This document shows positions 51,505-60,663 of a DNA stretch of 64,000 bases, piece by piece (positions within the stretch are counted from its first letter, which is position 1; each line of letters opens with the position of its first letter). The stretch lies in assembly GCF_032814565.1 (NCBI RefSeq), contig NZ_CP136521.1, positions 1,832,501 to 1,896,500 on the forward strand, read 5' to 3'. The stretch is from Hwangdonia lutea. Its GTDB lineage: Bacteria; Bacteroidota; Bacteroidia; Flavobacteriales; Flavobacteriaceae. Both the position numbers and the translations under genes were made by a program. Below the pieces are notes generated by a model. It ran no database searches. It saw only the letters and a list, made by a program, of their open reading frames with translations, and had not been told where the DNA came from.

Positions 51505-54500
51505 TTATGCTGTTTCTAATGCTTCAACTAGTACTTCTCCTTTTTCCAAACGCTCTAAAGCTTTCTTGTATTCGATTGGCATCACCCTAACAAAATGTTT
51601 TAAGCTGGCATCCCAATCCTTTAATAATGTTTTACCAAGTTTACTGTTTGTATATAAAACGTGTTTTTCAATAAGTTCTTTTAAATCCTTGGCATCTGCT
51701 TCTAAAATATCTTCAAACTCAATGGTTTCGGTATTACACAATCCGTTAGTAAATTTATTTTCAGGATCGTAAACATAGGCAATACCGCCACTCATGCCTG
51801 CGGCAAAATTGCGCCCCGTTTTACCTAAAACCACTACTTTTCCACCAGTCATGTATTCGCAACAATGGTCGCCAACACCTTCCACTACAGCAGTTGCACC
51901 GGAGTTTCGTACGGCAAAACGTTCGCCTGCAATACCATTAATATAGGCTTCACCTTCAACGGCACCGAACAAACACACGTTTCCAACAATAATGTTGTTT
52001 TCTGCTGAAAAGGTTGCCTTGGCTGGTTTCTTTACAATTAATTTAGCGCCTGAAAGTCCTTTGCCTAAATAATCGTTCGTGTTGCCATCCAATGTAAATG
52101 TAAGTCCGTTGGCTCCAAAAGCACCAAAACTTTGACCTGCCGAACCTGTAAAATTGATGTTTAGGGTATCTTCAGGTAATCCCAAGTGTCCGTATTTTTT
52201 GGAGATTTCGTTACTTACAATAGCGCCAACCGTTCGGTTTATGTTATTGATTGGATAAGCTAAAGTCATTTTTTCTTTACGGTATAAAGCCCGGTGTGAA
52301 TCTTTTAGAATTTGAAAATCCATAACGTTATCAATACCATGGTCTTGTTTTTCTGAATTTCTAACAGGCATTTCATTGTAAACGGCTGGCCTGTGTAAGA
52401 TTGACGACAAGTCCAATCCTTTAGCTTTGTAGTGTTTAATGGCTTTATTGGCGTTTATTTTATGGGTTTGACCAATCATTTCATCCATGGTTCTAAACCC
52501 TAATTGCGCCATAATGCCTCGTAATTCTTCAGCGATATAATAGAAGAAATTAATAACATGCTCCGGTGTGCCTTTAAAGTTTTTTCGCAATTCTTTATCT
52601 TGGGTAGCGATACCCACCGGACAGGTGTTTAAGTGGCATTTACGCATCATAATACAACCCGAAGCAACCAATGGTGCTGTGGCGAAACCAAATTCTTCGG
52701 CGCCCAATAAAGTGGCAATGGCCACATCGCGCCCTGTTTTTAATTGACCGTCGCACTCCACCACAATTCTACTTCTTAGCTTGTTTAAAACCAAGGTTTG
52801 TTGAGCTTCGGCTAAACCTAATTCCCAAGGCAATCCAGCGTGTTTTAACGAGGTTAAAGGTGATGCACCGGTACCGCCATCGTATCCTGCGATTAAAACC
52901 ACATCGGCTTTGGCTTTTGCTACACCGGCTGCAATAGTGCCAACACCAACTTCTGAAACCAATTTTACATTAATTCGCGCTTCGCGATTAGCATTTTTTA
53001 AATCGTAAATGAGTTGCGCTAAATCTTCAATGGAATAAATATCGTGATGCGGCGGTGGTGAAATTAAGCCCACAAAAGGGGTAGAGTTACGAGCCGCGGC
53101 AATCCACGGTAATACTTTTTCGCCGGGTAATTGGCCGCCTTCACCGGGTTTAGCACCTTGTGCCATTTTAATTTGAATCTCTTTGGCATTGGTTAAATAA
53201 TGCGAAGTCACTCCAAAACGACCAGATGCTACTTGCTTTATTGCAGAGTTTCGGCTGTCTCCATTAACATCGGGTTGAAAACGGTTTCTGTCTTCGCCAC
53301 CTTCGCCAGAATTGGATTTTCCGCCAATACGATTCATGGCAATGGCTAAATTTTCGTGTGCTTCACGTGAAATGGAGCCGTAGGACATCGCTCCTGTTTT
53401 AAAGCGTTTTACGATTTCTGTCCAAGGTTCCACTTCATCTATTGGAATGGGATCTAAATTATCAAACTCAAACAAACCACGGATGGTCATTAAATTTTCA
53501 GACTGTTCGTTTACAGCTTTAGCATAAACATCGTAACTAGCTTGGTCGCTTAACCTAACGGCTTGCTGCAATTTTGCAACGGTTGTTGGGTTAAACATGT
53601 GGCGTTCGCCATTACGTCGCCAACGGTAATCGCCACCAATATTTAAGCCTAGTCGTTTGTCGATTAATTTATCTGGATAAGCGTATTTGTAACGTTCGTT
53701 AATTTCTTTTTCAATTTCGTATAATCCAATACCTTCAATTCTTGAAGCGGTATAGGGGAAATATTTTTCAACAAAAGAAGAATTGAACCCTACAATTTCG
53801 AATATTTGAGAACCTCGATACGAATGTAAGGTAGAGATTCCTATTTTGTTCATTATTTTTAGGATGCCTTTTCCGATGGCTTTATTGAAATTATCGACCG
53901 CTTTTTGCTCGTCCATTCCTGTGATAAAGCCCTCTTTTACTTGAGAACGGATGATTTCGTTTACCATATACGGGTTTATAGCACTGGCGCCATAACCGAA
54001 TAAAGTGGCAAAATGATGCGGCTCACGAGGTTCGGCAGATTCGATGATAATATCAAAATACGAACGCTTGCGTAAGCGGTTCATTTGATGGTTTACATAC
54101 GAACAGGCCAACAAAGCTGGAATAGGCGCAAGCTCTTTATTAACACCTCTATCCGACAAAATGATGATGTTTGTTTTGCGGTCGAGTGCTTTTTCAATTT
54201 GAACGATTATATCGTCTAGAGCATCTTCAAGCCCATTAAGCCCTTGTGCTTTTGGATAGAGCATTTCTATGGTTTCAGCCTTAAAACTTTCAACCGAGAT
54301 GCATCTTATTTTTTCTAAATCGGCATTGGAAATTACAGGATTCTGTATTTTTAACTTTCTACATTGTCTTTCAGAAATACTGAAAATATTGCGGTCTTTA
54401 CCCAGATTTAAACTGATGTCTGTGACAATTTCCTCGCGAATACCATCCAAGGGCGGATTGGTAACTTGGGCAAATAATTGTTTAAAATAGTTTGAAATAA

Positions 54501-56019
54501 GTTGCGGTCTATCCGATAAAACTGCCAAAGGTGTATCGATTCCCATAGAGCCCAAAGCTTCTTTAGCGTTTACGGCCATTGGAGTGATAACTTCTTGAAT
54601 ATCCTCGAATGTATAATTGAATAAACGCTGGCGGGTTTTTAAATCGATGGTTTCAATGGGGCAGGTTTCGTTGTTATAAGGAATGTCCTTTAAATGTAAT
54701 CGGGTTTTATCCAACCATTCTTGATAGGGTCTTTCCGAAACAATTTTGCTTTTAATTTCTTCGTCATTTATAATGCGCCCTTCGTTCATATCAACCAAAA
54801 ACATTTTTCCGGGTTCTAAACGGCCGTGGCTTTCAATATCTTCGGGAGCAATATCAACCACCCCAATTTCTGAGGACATAATGAGTTTACCACTTTTGGT
54901 AACGGTGTATCGCGAAGGTCTCAAACCGTTTCTATCCAATAAGGCGCCAATATAATTACCATCGGTAAAAGGTACCGATGCGGGGCCGTCCCAAGGTTCC
55001 ATAATACAGGCATTGTACTCGTAAAAGGCCTTGCGCTCTGGCGACATGGTTTTGTGTTTTTCCCAAGCCTCGGGAATCATCATCATCATGACTTCCGGTA
55101 ACGAGCGTCCGGTATGCGTTAACAATTCAACGACCATATCCATGGAAGCCGAATCTGATTTTCCGGGTAAAATTATGGGGAATAATTTATCAATTTGAGG
55201 ACCGAAAACCTCACTTTTCATAATTTCTTCCCGAACACGCATACGGCTTACATTACCACGAAGTGTATTTATTTCCCCGTTTTGGCACATAAACCTAAAC
55301 GGTTGTGCGAGTTCCCAGGTGGGCATCGTGTTGGTAGAAAAACGCTGGTGCACCAATGCCAATCGGGTAACCAAATCGGTTTCTTGTAAATCTTTATAAT
55401 AGGGACCAATATCTTCGGGCATAATTATACCCTTATATATTAAAGTGGTTGTTGATAAACTGGACACATAAAAATATGAGCTTTCTGACATTTTTGAATT
55501 GGCAATAATATGCTCGGTAATTTTTCGGGCCGCATATAATTTGGCCTTAAATACATCTTCCGATATGTCGTTTGTTTTTTCAACAAAAAGCTGTTCGATA
55601 TTGGGTTCGGATGCTAGTGCAATCTCACCCAATTGTGATGAGTCAACCGGAACCTGTCTCCAACCTAAAACCGATAAGCCTTGTTCAACAATCTCTTTTT
55701 CAAAAGTGTCTTTACAAAATTTATATTGGTTTACGTTTTTAGGCAAAAACACCATACCCACAGCATATTTTCCTTGTACCGGAATATCAAAATCGCAAAC
55801 CCTTTTAAAATAGGCGTGCGGTATATCGATTAAAAGTCCTGCGCCATCGCCCGTTTTTCCATCGGCACTAACGCCGCCTCTATGTTCTAGTTTTACTAGA
55901 ATTTCTAAGGCATCGTGTATTATTTGATTGGTTTTTTCTCCCTTTAGATTACATATAAAACCTGCACCGCAATTTTCGTGTTCAAATTCAGGTAAATATA
56001 GTCCTTGTTTCTTCAGCAT
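51505..56019 (-). CDS. gltB: Glutamate synthase large subunit
   Basis: 1504 residues from the ATG giving [13 protein letters not shown]. The frame could open three codons earlier at TTG. The glutaminase nucleophile is Cys17 in HENCGAGFI, so a 16-residue propeptide must be removed. Domains are the Ntn-type glutaminase (17 to about 430), the central domain, the FMN-binding synthase ([36 protein letters not shown]), a 3Fe-4S site in [13 protein letters not shown], and the C-terminal GXGXG helix. It forms glutamate from glutamine and 2-oxoglutarate together with GltD. Confidence 0.97.
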   Translation of the reverse strand: MLKKQGLYLPEFEHENCGAGFICNLKGEKTNQIIHDALEILVKLEHRGGVSADGKTGDGAGLLIDIPHAYFKRVCDFDIPVQGKYAVGMVFLPKNVNQYKFCKDTFEKEIVEQGLSVLGWRQVPVDSSQLGEIALASEPNIEQLFVEKTNDISEDVFKAKLYAARKITEHIIANSKMSESSYFYVSSLSTTTLIYKGIIMPEDIGPYYKDLQETDLVTRLALVHQRFSTNTMPTWELAQPFRFMCQNGEINTLRGNVSRMRVREEIMKSEVFGPQIDKLFPIILPGKSDSASMDMVVELLTHTGRSLPEVMMMMIPEAWEKHKTMSPERKAFYEYNACIMEPWDGPASVPFTDGNYIGALLDRNGLRPSRYTVTKSGKLIMSSEIGVVDIAPEDIESHGRLEPGKMFLVDMNEGRIINDEEIKSKIVSERPYQEWLDKTRLHLKDIPYNNETCPIETIDLKTRQRLFNYTFEDIQEVITPMAVNAKEALGSMGIDTPLAVLSDRPQLISNYFKQLFAQVTNPPLDGIREEIVTDISLNLGKDRNIFSISERQCRKLKIQNPVISNADLEKIRCISVESFKAETIEMLYPKAQGLNGLEDALDDIIVQIEKALDRKTNIIILSDRGVNKELAPIPALLACSYVNHQMNRLRKRSYFDIIIESAEPREPHHFATLFGYGASAINPYMVNEIIRSQVKEGFITGMDEQKAVDNFNKAIGKGILKIMNKIGISTLHSYRGSQIFEIVGFNSSFVEKYFPYTASRIEGIGLYEIEKEINERYKYAYPDKLIDKRLGLNIGGDYRWRRNGERHMFNPTTVAKLQQAVRLSDQASYDVYAKAVNEQSENLMTIRGLFEFDNLDPIPIDEVEPWTEIVKRFKTGAMSYGSISREAHENLAIAMNRIGGKSNSGEGGEDRNRFQPDVNGDSRNSAIKQVASGRFGVTSHYLTNAKEIQIKMAQGAKPGEGGQLPGEKVLPWIAAARNSTPFVGLISPPPHHDIYSIEDLAQLIYDLKNANREARINVKLVSEVGVGTIAAGVAKAKADVVLIAGYDGGTGASPLTSLKHAGLPWELGLAEAQQTLVLNKLRSRIVVECDGQLKTGRDVAIATLLGAEEFGFATAPLVASGCIMMRKCHLNTCPVGIATQDKELRKNFKGTPEHVINFFYYIAEELRGIMAQLGFRTMDEMIGQTHKINANKAIKHYKAKGLDLSSILHRPAVYNEMPVRNSEKQDHGIDNVMDFQILKDSHRALYRKEKMTLAYPINNINRTVGAIVSNEISKKYGHLGLPEDTLNINFTGSAGQSFGAFGANGLTFTLDGNTNDYLGKGLSGAKLIVKKPAKATFSAENNIIVGNVCLFGAVEGEAYINGIAGERFAVRNSGATAVVEGVGDHCCEYMTGGKVVVLGKTGRNFAAGMSGGIAYVYDPENKFTNGLCNTETIEFEDILEADAKDLKELIEKHVLYTNSKLGKTLLKDWDASLKHFVRVMPIEYKKALERLEKGEVLVEALETA

Positions 56020-56474
56020 AATCAACAAATTTTAAGTTAAAAATAGGTGTTGAAAAGCTAAGATATGCACTAGAATTTGAATAATAACAAGGGTTGAATC
56101 ATTATTCCGATTTTGAAAATTAAGTCAATGCAAAACTAATTATATATCAATCAAACAAAAATATTTTAATAAATACTCAATTCATAAAAACGGGTTTTAA
56201 AAGCAAAAGCATGAATTAATGTTAGTAAAAGGTCATTTGTATAAAATTAAAATCAATTAAAAATGAGAAAAGCTAATAATAATTCAAAATTCAAATTAAA
56301 AATATCTAAAAAAAATAAAGTCAAATCTTTATACCCTCAAAAAAATAGGGTTGAAATATAAAAATTAACAAAAATGAATTAGTTAACCCCATTTTTTATG
56401 GGGTTAAAATATTTTTTAAATAGTTTTGACCTGTTCTTAGAAAATAATAGAACTAATAACTAAAATTGAAACTT
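56020..56474. promoter_or_regulatory. Divergent control region between gltB and the porin-PII-amtB operon
   Basis: A 455-base AT-rich gap with no credible gene. It must contain the promoters of both nitrogen operons. The main structure seen is a perfect hairpin (entered separately) and a near-repeat of CCCT...AGGG at 56333-56350. I found no clear sigma-54 -24/-12 site and no exact TAnnTTTG box. Confidence 0.5.
56383..56407. promoter_or_regulatory. Perfect inverted repeat TTAACCCCAT-N5-ATGGGGTTAA
   Basis: Ten-base exact arms surround TTTTT. It lies 68 bases before the porin start in the nitrogen control region. It could be an operator or a leader hairpin. Without a T-tract on the plus side it is a weak terminator. 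Confidence 0.6.
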
Positions 56475-57524
56475 ATGAAAAAAATTACAACACTATTAAT
56501 GTGTTTTGTGGCAACTGCGATGTTTGCACAAGAAAAAGCAACCACTCCAAAGTTTAGCTTTAGCGGAAGCGTTGATGCTTATTATAGAGCTAACTTTTCG
56601 GCGCCTAACGATGAAAATCATGTTGCGCCGGGGTCTTCATTTGCTAATTTGCCTGGTTTTGCCTTAGGAATGGTAAATCTTGTTGCTAGTTATGAAGGTA
56701 AAAAAACAGGATTTGTTGCCGATTTAATGTTTGGTCCGAGAGGGACGGACGCCATATTTAATTCTCCAATGTACCCTGTAGGAAATGAGGAAATAGGCAC
56801 GGGCAACATCGTAGCCCAATTATATGCTTACTGGAACGTGAGTGAATCCGTAAAACTTACCATAGGTAATTTCAATACTTTTTTAGGTTATGAGGTTATT
56901 TCGCCTGTTGTTAACTTTAACTATAGCACATCTTACCTGTTCTCCTATGGGCCTTTTACCCACACAGGGCTGAAAGCTGATTTTGCTTTATCTGAAGATT
57001 TCAGCTTAATGTTGGGTGTTATGAATGATACAGACATCACTGAATTTAATCCAACCGGTGATTACGCATTTGGCGCCCAATTAGGATATTCAGGACAGTT
57101 CCTAAATGTATTGGTAGACCCTTCATTTTTTGAAATTGATTTTACCGGAGGAATTGATTTATTCGATACTTTCTTCTTAGGTATCAATGCAGCGCATTTA
57201 AGTTACGAAGATAATGGCGGTTCATTTACAGGTGGAGCAATATATCCGCAGTATGCAATAAGTGAAAGCTTTACTGCCGGTTTAAGAGCTGAGTATTTTT
57301 CTGAATCTGATTTTGGCGCAGGAGGTATCGGAGCATATGATACCAATGGATACGGTTCTGTATTTGCACTAACATTAACAGGTAGCTATGCCGTTGAAAA
57401 CTTAACCATAAAACCAGAAATAAGATTGGATTCAACAAGTGAAGAAGGGGCTTTTTGGGATAACGATTTAATGCCATCAAAAAGCTTGGGGTCTTTCGTA
57501 ATGGCAGCCATCTATTCATTTTAA
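56475..57524 (+). CDS. Outer-membrane beta-barrel porin (BBP2/OmpL-like)
   Basis: 349 residues from the ATG giving MKKITTLLMCF. A TTG three codons earlier is possible. The signal peptide ends near MFAQ. The rest alternates hydrophobic and polar residues in many short strands (for example SVDAYYRANFSA, GMVNLVASYEGKKTGF, LTGSYAVENLTI) and ends in F (AAIYSF), as outer-membrane barrels do. It matches the PF07642 putative porin type. It is 17 bases before the PII gene, so its role is probably tied to ammonium or nitrogen uptake. Confidence 0.8.
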   Translation: MKKITTLLMCFVATAMFAQEKATTPKFSFSGSVDAYYRANFSAPNDENHVAPGSSFANLPGFALGMVNLVASYEGKKTGFVADLMFGPRGTDAIFNSPMYPVGNEEIGTGNIVAQLYAYWNVSESVKLTIGNFNTFLGYEVISPVVNFNYSTSYLFSYGPFTHTGLKADFALSEDFSLMLGVMNDTDITEFNPTGDYAFGAQLGYSGQFLNVLVDPSFFEIDFTGGIDLFDTFFLGINAAHLSYEDNGGSFTGGAIYPQYAISESFTAGLRAEYFSESDFGAGGIGAYDTNGYGSVFALTLTGSYAVENLTIKPEIRLDSTSEEGAFWDNDLMPSKSLGSFVMAAIYSF

Positions 57525-57541
57525 TTTAAAATAAAGCAATC

Positions 57542-57880
57542 ATGAAAAAAATTGAAGCAATTATTAGAAAATCCAAGTACAGCGAAGTTAGGGATGCCTT
57601 GCACGAAGTAGGCGTAAATTTTTTCTCGTACTGGGATGTAACCGGGTTAGGAAACGAAAAAGAAGGCCATGTGTACCGAGGGGTTTCCTATAGTACGAGC
57701 GATATTCAGCGCAGATATCTATCCATTGTGGTTAACGATGATTTTGAGGAAATAACCATAGACACCATTTTAAGAGTAGCGCGAACAGGCGATGTTGGCG
57801 ATGGGAAAATTTTTGTTTCCGATGTCAAGGAATGTTACAGAATACGAACCGGACAAAAAGGCGGAGATACCTTAAGATAA
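57542..57880 (+). CDS. PII nitrogen-regulatory protein (GlnB/GlnK type)
   Basis: 112 residues, the normal PII length. Tyr50 in VYRGVSYSTS aligns with the uridylylated Tyr51 of E. coli PII. The C-terminal GKIFVSDVKECYRIRTGQ is the ATP/2-oxoglutarate-sensing signature. The T-loop (about 37-55) differs from enterobacterial ones (GNEKEGHVYRGV). PII monitors nitrogen status and usually blocks AmtB when nitrogen is plentiful. It is encoded between the porin and amtB, a GlnK-like position. Confidence 0.92.
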   Translation: MKKIEAIIRKSKYSEVRDALHEVGVNFFSYWDVTGLGNEKEGHVYRGVSYSTSDIQRRYLSIVVNDDFEEITIDTILRVARTGDVGDGKIFVSDVKECYRIRTGQKGGDTLR

Positions 57881-57911
57881 TCATCATCATTTAAATAATC
57901 ATTAAAATATT

Positions 57912-59216
57912 ATGGAATTACTTACTACAAACAATGTATGGATGATGATCTGTACAGCACTCGTTTTCTTTATGCATATGGGTTTTGCCCTCTTGGAAAT
58001 AGGATTAACGAGACAAAAAAATACATTAAACATCCTTTTTAAAAACATATTTATTATTACCGTTGGCTTGCTTTTATATGCTCTGGTTGGGTTTAACTTA
58101 ACCTATCCAGGGTTTGAATCTGGTGATTGGGGGATATTCGGATTTGCAGGATTTGGACTGGATTCACCATTAACCAGTGCAGGAACTTTGGATCTCGCCT
58201 ATAATGAAGGCTATACCTATTGGACCGACTTTTTGTTTCAAGGTATGTTTGCAGCAACGGCAGCGACCATAGTTTCGGGAGCAGTGGCTGAACGTATGAA
58301 GATTGGCGCGTTTATGATTTACGCTGTAATTTATGTTGGCTTTGTTTACCCCATTGCGGGTTCATGGAAATGGGGCGGCGGATTTTTAGACCAATTGGGC
58401 TTTTATGATTTTGCAGGTTCTACTTTAGTGCACTCTGTTGGAGGATGGGGCGCCTTGGTAGCTGTGTGTTTATTGGGTGCCAGAATAGGTAAATTTAAAA
58501 ACGGAAAAATACAGGCCATTCCAGGGCATAATATTCCTTTGGCAACGGCGGGTGTATTAATTCTTTGGTTAGGTTGGTTTGGTTTTAACGGTGGCTCTGT
58601 GCTTTCTGCAGACCCAGGATTAACCTCTTTGGTTTTAGTTACCACGTGTTTAGCCGCAGCAAGTGGTGGGGTTGTAGCTGCCATTACCTCAACAATCGTC
58701 TACAAAAATTTAGATTTAACCATGTTTTTAAATGGTATTCTTGGAGGCCTTGTGGGTATTACTGCTGGTGCAGACGTAATGTCGCCAACAGCGGCTATAA
58801 TAATAGGTGCCGTATCGGGTGCGCTCATTGTTTTTGCCGTTGGGTGTATTGATAGGCTAAAGTTAGACGATCCTGTTGGGGCCATTGCCGTACATTTAGT
58901 TTGTGGTATTTGGGGAACGCTGGCTGTTGGTATCTTCGGATTTAGTGCCGTTACCAATGATGCAGGTGATTTTTTAAACGCCAAGGGCGATGTGGTTGCA
59001 ACGATTTCTGAAGCGGCCAATAGTTTATCGTTTTTACCGCAATTATATGGTGTACTAGCTTATGCCGCCATTTGTACCATTTCTACCTTTTTAATTGTTT
59101 TTGTATTGAAGAAAACAATCGGTATCAGGGTCTCAGAACTCGAAGAACTTGAAGGTTTAGATTCTCACGAACACGGTATGGACGCCTATCCGGATTTTAG
59201 ATTGAATGAGCATTAA
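57912..59216 (+). CDS. amtB: Ammonium transporter (Amt family)
   Basis: 434 residues with about eleven transmembrane helices. The pore His residues are seen in STLVHSVGGWGALV and AVHLVCGIWGTLAVG, and NTLNILFKNI, LFQGMFAATAATIVSGAVAER and WLGWFGFNGGS are family motifs. It carries ammonium or ammonia across the inner membrane. It follows the PII gene by 31 bases. PII trimer binding would close the cytoplasmic pore. Confidence 0.95.
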   Translation: MELLTTNNVWMMICTALVFFMHMGFALLEIGLTRQKNTLNILFKNIFIITVGLLLYALVGFNLTYPGFESGDWGIFGFAGFGLDSPLTSAGTLDLAYNEGYTYWTDFLFQGMFAATAATIVSGAVAERMKIGAFMIYAVIYVGFVYPIAGSWKWGGGFLDQLGFYDFAGSTLVHSVGGWGALVAVCLLGARIGKFKNGKIQAIPGHNIPLATAGVLILWLGWFGFNGGSVLSADPGLTSLVLVTTCLAAASGGVVAAITSTIVYKNLDLTMFLNGILGGLVGITAGADVMSPTAAIIIGAVSGALIVFAVGCIDRLKLDDPVGAIAVHLVCGIWGTLAVGIFGFSAVTNDAGDFLNAKGDVVATISEAANSLSFLPQLYGVLAYAAICTISTFLIVFVLKKTIGIRVSELEELEGLDSHEHGMDAYPDFRLNEH

Positions 59217-59520
59217 AACATAGAATTAGCCTATTTAGTTTAAAATGCCTTGCGAATTTCGTGAGGCATTTTTTTATTATCAAGTTACAGGTTTACATCC
59301 TACAATTTCATTGCGGTTATTTTAGTTTCTAAAAACTTTTAAGAGTGTTTTGTCATTTCGATAGTACGCGGAACGAGTGATGACAAACCTTATACCGATG
59401 AGATTCCTCTTCGTACCTCATTCGGAATGGCAAGCAAGTTTCAAAAGGAATTTTATTCTTTATTTAAAACTATAGGTTTCAAATCCATAAAGGTTTATTT
59501 CTTTAAAAAGGAGGTGTTTT

Positions 59521-59550
59521 TTTGAGTTCCAATAATTACTGGAACTCAAA
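59521..59550. repeat. Perfect palindrome TTTGAGTTCCA-N8-TGGAACTCAAA
   Basis: Eleven-base exact arms surround ATAATTAC. A run of T precedes it. It could be a terminator or a recombination relic. Confidence 0.6.
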
Positions 59551-59693
59551 CGTTAGTAGTAATTTTAAACTTTTTTTGGAAGGTTCGTTTATTGGTTTTG
59601 TATATGAAACGTAGCGTGTAAAAAGACGCTGACTTTTCGGATTATACACGAGCCGAATTTTTAAATTTTTCTTTTTACTTTATTTTACTAAAA

Positions 59694-59713
59694 GCCAAAT
59701 TTAAAAATTTGGC
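59694..59713. repeat. Palindrome GCCAAATTT-N2-AAATTTGGC
   Basis: Nine-base exact arms with only two bases between them, upstream of the cassette border. It has no visible role. Confidence 0.55.
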
Positions 59714-59789
59714 GACTTTCCAAATATGCCTTAACTTCGATTATGCAACTGACTAGCTATGAGCTATATACGTTATTGCCAGTAGTGCT

Positions 59790-60143
59790 TTACGCTACTT
59801 TGAAGTCAAAATCGTTCATTTCGACGCTAAACTTGACATTTGCTTTTAAGGCTCTAAATACTTTTAAGATCGTTTCTATTGTAACGTTTTTTGTGTTTCG
59901 TTCCAATTTAGATATTTGCGATTTCTGAACCCCTATTAATTCGCCAAGTTGTTCTTGTGTTAAATTTCTTTCTTTTCGAACAGATTTTATCATATCTCCA
60001 AGTACTTCCATACGCAAGTCAAATTCATATTTGTCTCGTTCTGGTGTCCCAATCTTCCCGATGTCTTTGTCCTTCATTTGGTCAAGTGTCATCATTTTCA
60101 TTTTTTTGTTTTTCGTTGCCATAATTTCAGATTTATTCTTCAA
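59790..60143 (-). CDS. XRE-family antitoxin (HigA-like)
   Basis: 117 residues. A Lys/Met-rich N-terminal region (ATKNKKMKMMTLDQM) leads to an HTH_3 domain: VRKERNLTQEQLGELIGVQ, KSQISKLERNTKNV, TIETILKVFRALKANVKF. The gene lies downstream of and overlaps the toxin gene by 11 bases, the toxin-first order characteristic of higBA modules. Such antitoxins bind the toxin and repress the operon. A start at the later ATG (MATKNKK) is also possible. Confidence 0.85.
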   Translation of the reverse strand: MKNKSEIMATKNKKMKMMTLDQMKDKDIGKIGTPERDKYEFDLRMEVLGDMIKSVRKERNLTQEQLGELIGVQKSQISKLERNTKNVTIETILKVFRALKANVKFSVEMNDFDFKVA

Positions 60144-60465
60144 AATATTCAGCTCTTATTTTCAATGCTTTCTCAATTTGTGATTTCGGAACTTTATTTA
60201 CTTTCTTAATCATTCCGTGTGTTGATAACACAAGCGTTTCAGTTTTGTCAGTTTTATCCCAAAAGGCAAAAAGTCTGTATTGAATTCCTTGGTAAAGTGT
60301 TCTAAATTCCCAAATTTCATCTGTCAATTTCTTAAAAAGCTTTGGGTCATTTTCGAGTTTTGCTTTATCCAAATTATAATAGATTTTCTTTTTAGCTTTC
60401 GCATCTATTTTGGACATAAAGTCAATAGCTTGTTCAAGAAAAACTACTTCAAATTTTGGTTTCAT
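60133..60465 (-). CDS. RelE/HigB-family toxin
   Basis: 110 residues of the PF05973 (Gp49-like) type: FVFLEQAIDFMSKIDAKAKKK-like residues at the N terminus, LTDEIWEFRTLYQGIQYRLFAFWD in the core, and VLSTHGMIKKVNKVPKSQIEKA at the end. RelE/HigB toxins cleave mRNA on the ribosome. Translation precedes the antitoxin, consistent with higBA. A promoter and an inverted repeat lie directly upstream. Confidence 0.87.
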   Translation of the reverse strand: MKPKFEVVFLEQAIDFMSKIDAKAKKKIYYNLDKAKLENDPKLFKKLTDEIWEFRTLYQGIQYRLFAFWDKTDKTETLVLSTHGMIKKVNKVPKSQIEKALKIRAEYFEE

Positions 60466-60491
60466 TCAGTTTATTTGTCGATTTACTTTAG

Positions 60492-60499
60492 CAAAGATA
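60492..60499 (-). promoter_or_regulatory. Promoter -7 box of the toxin-antitoxin operon
   Basis: On the minus strand this reads TATCTTTG, an exact TAnnTTTG match, 27 bases before the toxin start. Confidence 0.55.
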
Positions 60500-60501
60500 A
60501 C

Positions 60502-60529
60502 AAAAAGTTGAATTAAAAGGAAACTTTTT
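60502..60529. promoter_or_regulatory. Operator-like inverted repeat of the toxin-antitoxin operon
   Basis: AAAAAGTT and AACTTTTT flank a 12-base centre, immediately upstream of the -7 box. It is a plausible binding site for the antitoxin helix-turn-helix. Confidence 0.45.
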
Positions 60530-60561
60530 AGGTTTACCTCGCATTACTGGCAGGGGCCTTA

Positions 60562-60594
60562 GGATATAAATTGTCTGGAATATTGTTTATATCC
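60562..60594. repeat. Hairpin GGATATAAA / TTTATATCC
   Basis: Nine-base arms with a 15-base loop, downstream of ppc on its strand and beside the cassette border. It may be the ppc transcript end. Confidence 0.5.
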
Positions 60595-60663
60595 GCCGAT
60601 AAACGAAGTTATGTTTTTTTCTGACAAATTCAAATGTTGTAAATAGTAAATATGTAATACTAT

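Larger units (their letters stand above)
59217..59789. other. 573-base intergenic region with nested palindromes
   Basis: No gene is supported. From the left it has a REP-type block (TGTCATTTCGATAGTACGCG near 59352), a perfect hairpin (59521-59550), a region of flavobacterial intergenic type (TATATGAAACGTAGCGTG near 59601), another palindrome (59694-59713), and the outer repeat of the toxin-antitoxin cassette. Confidence 0.6.

Noticed and set aside
56020-56474. Sigma-54 promoter in the nitrogen control region
   Set aside because: I could not find a convincing TGGCAC-N5-TTGC arrangement on either strand.
59590-59790. Integron attC site at the toxin-antitoxin cassette
   Set aside because: No matching GTTRRRY/RYYYAAC core pair could be found, so only the inverted border words are reported.
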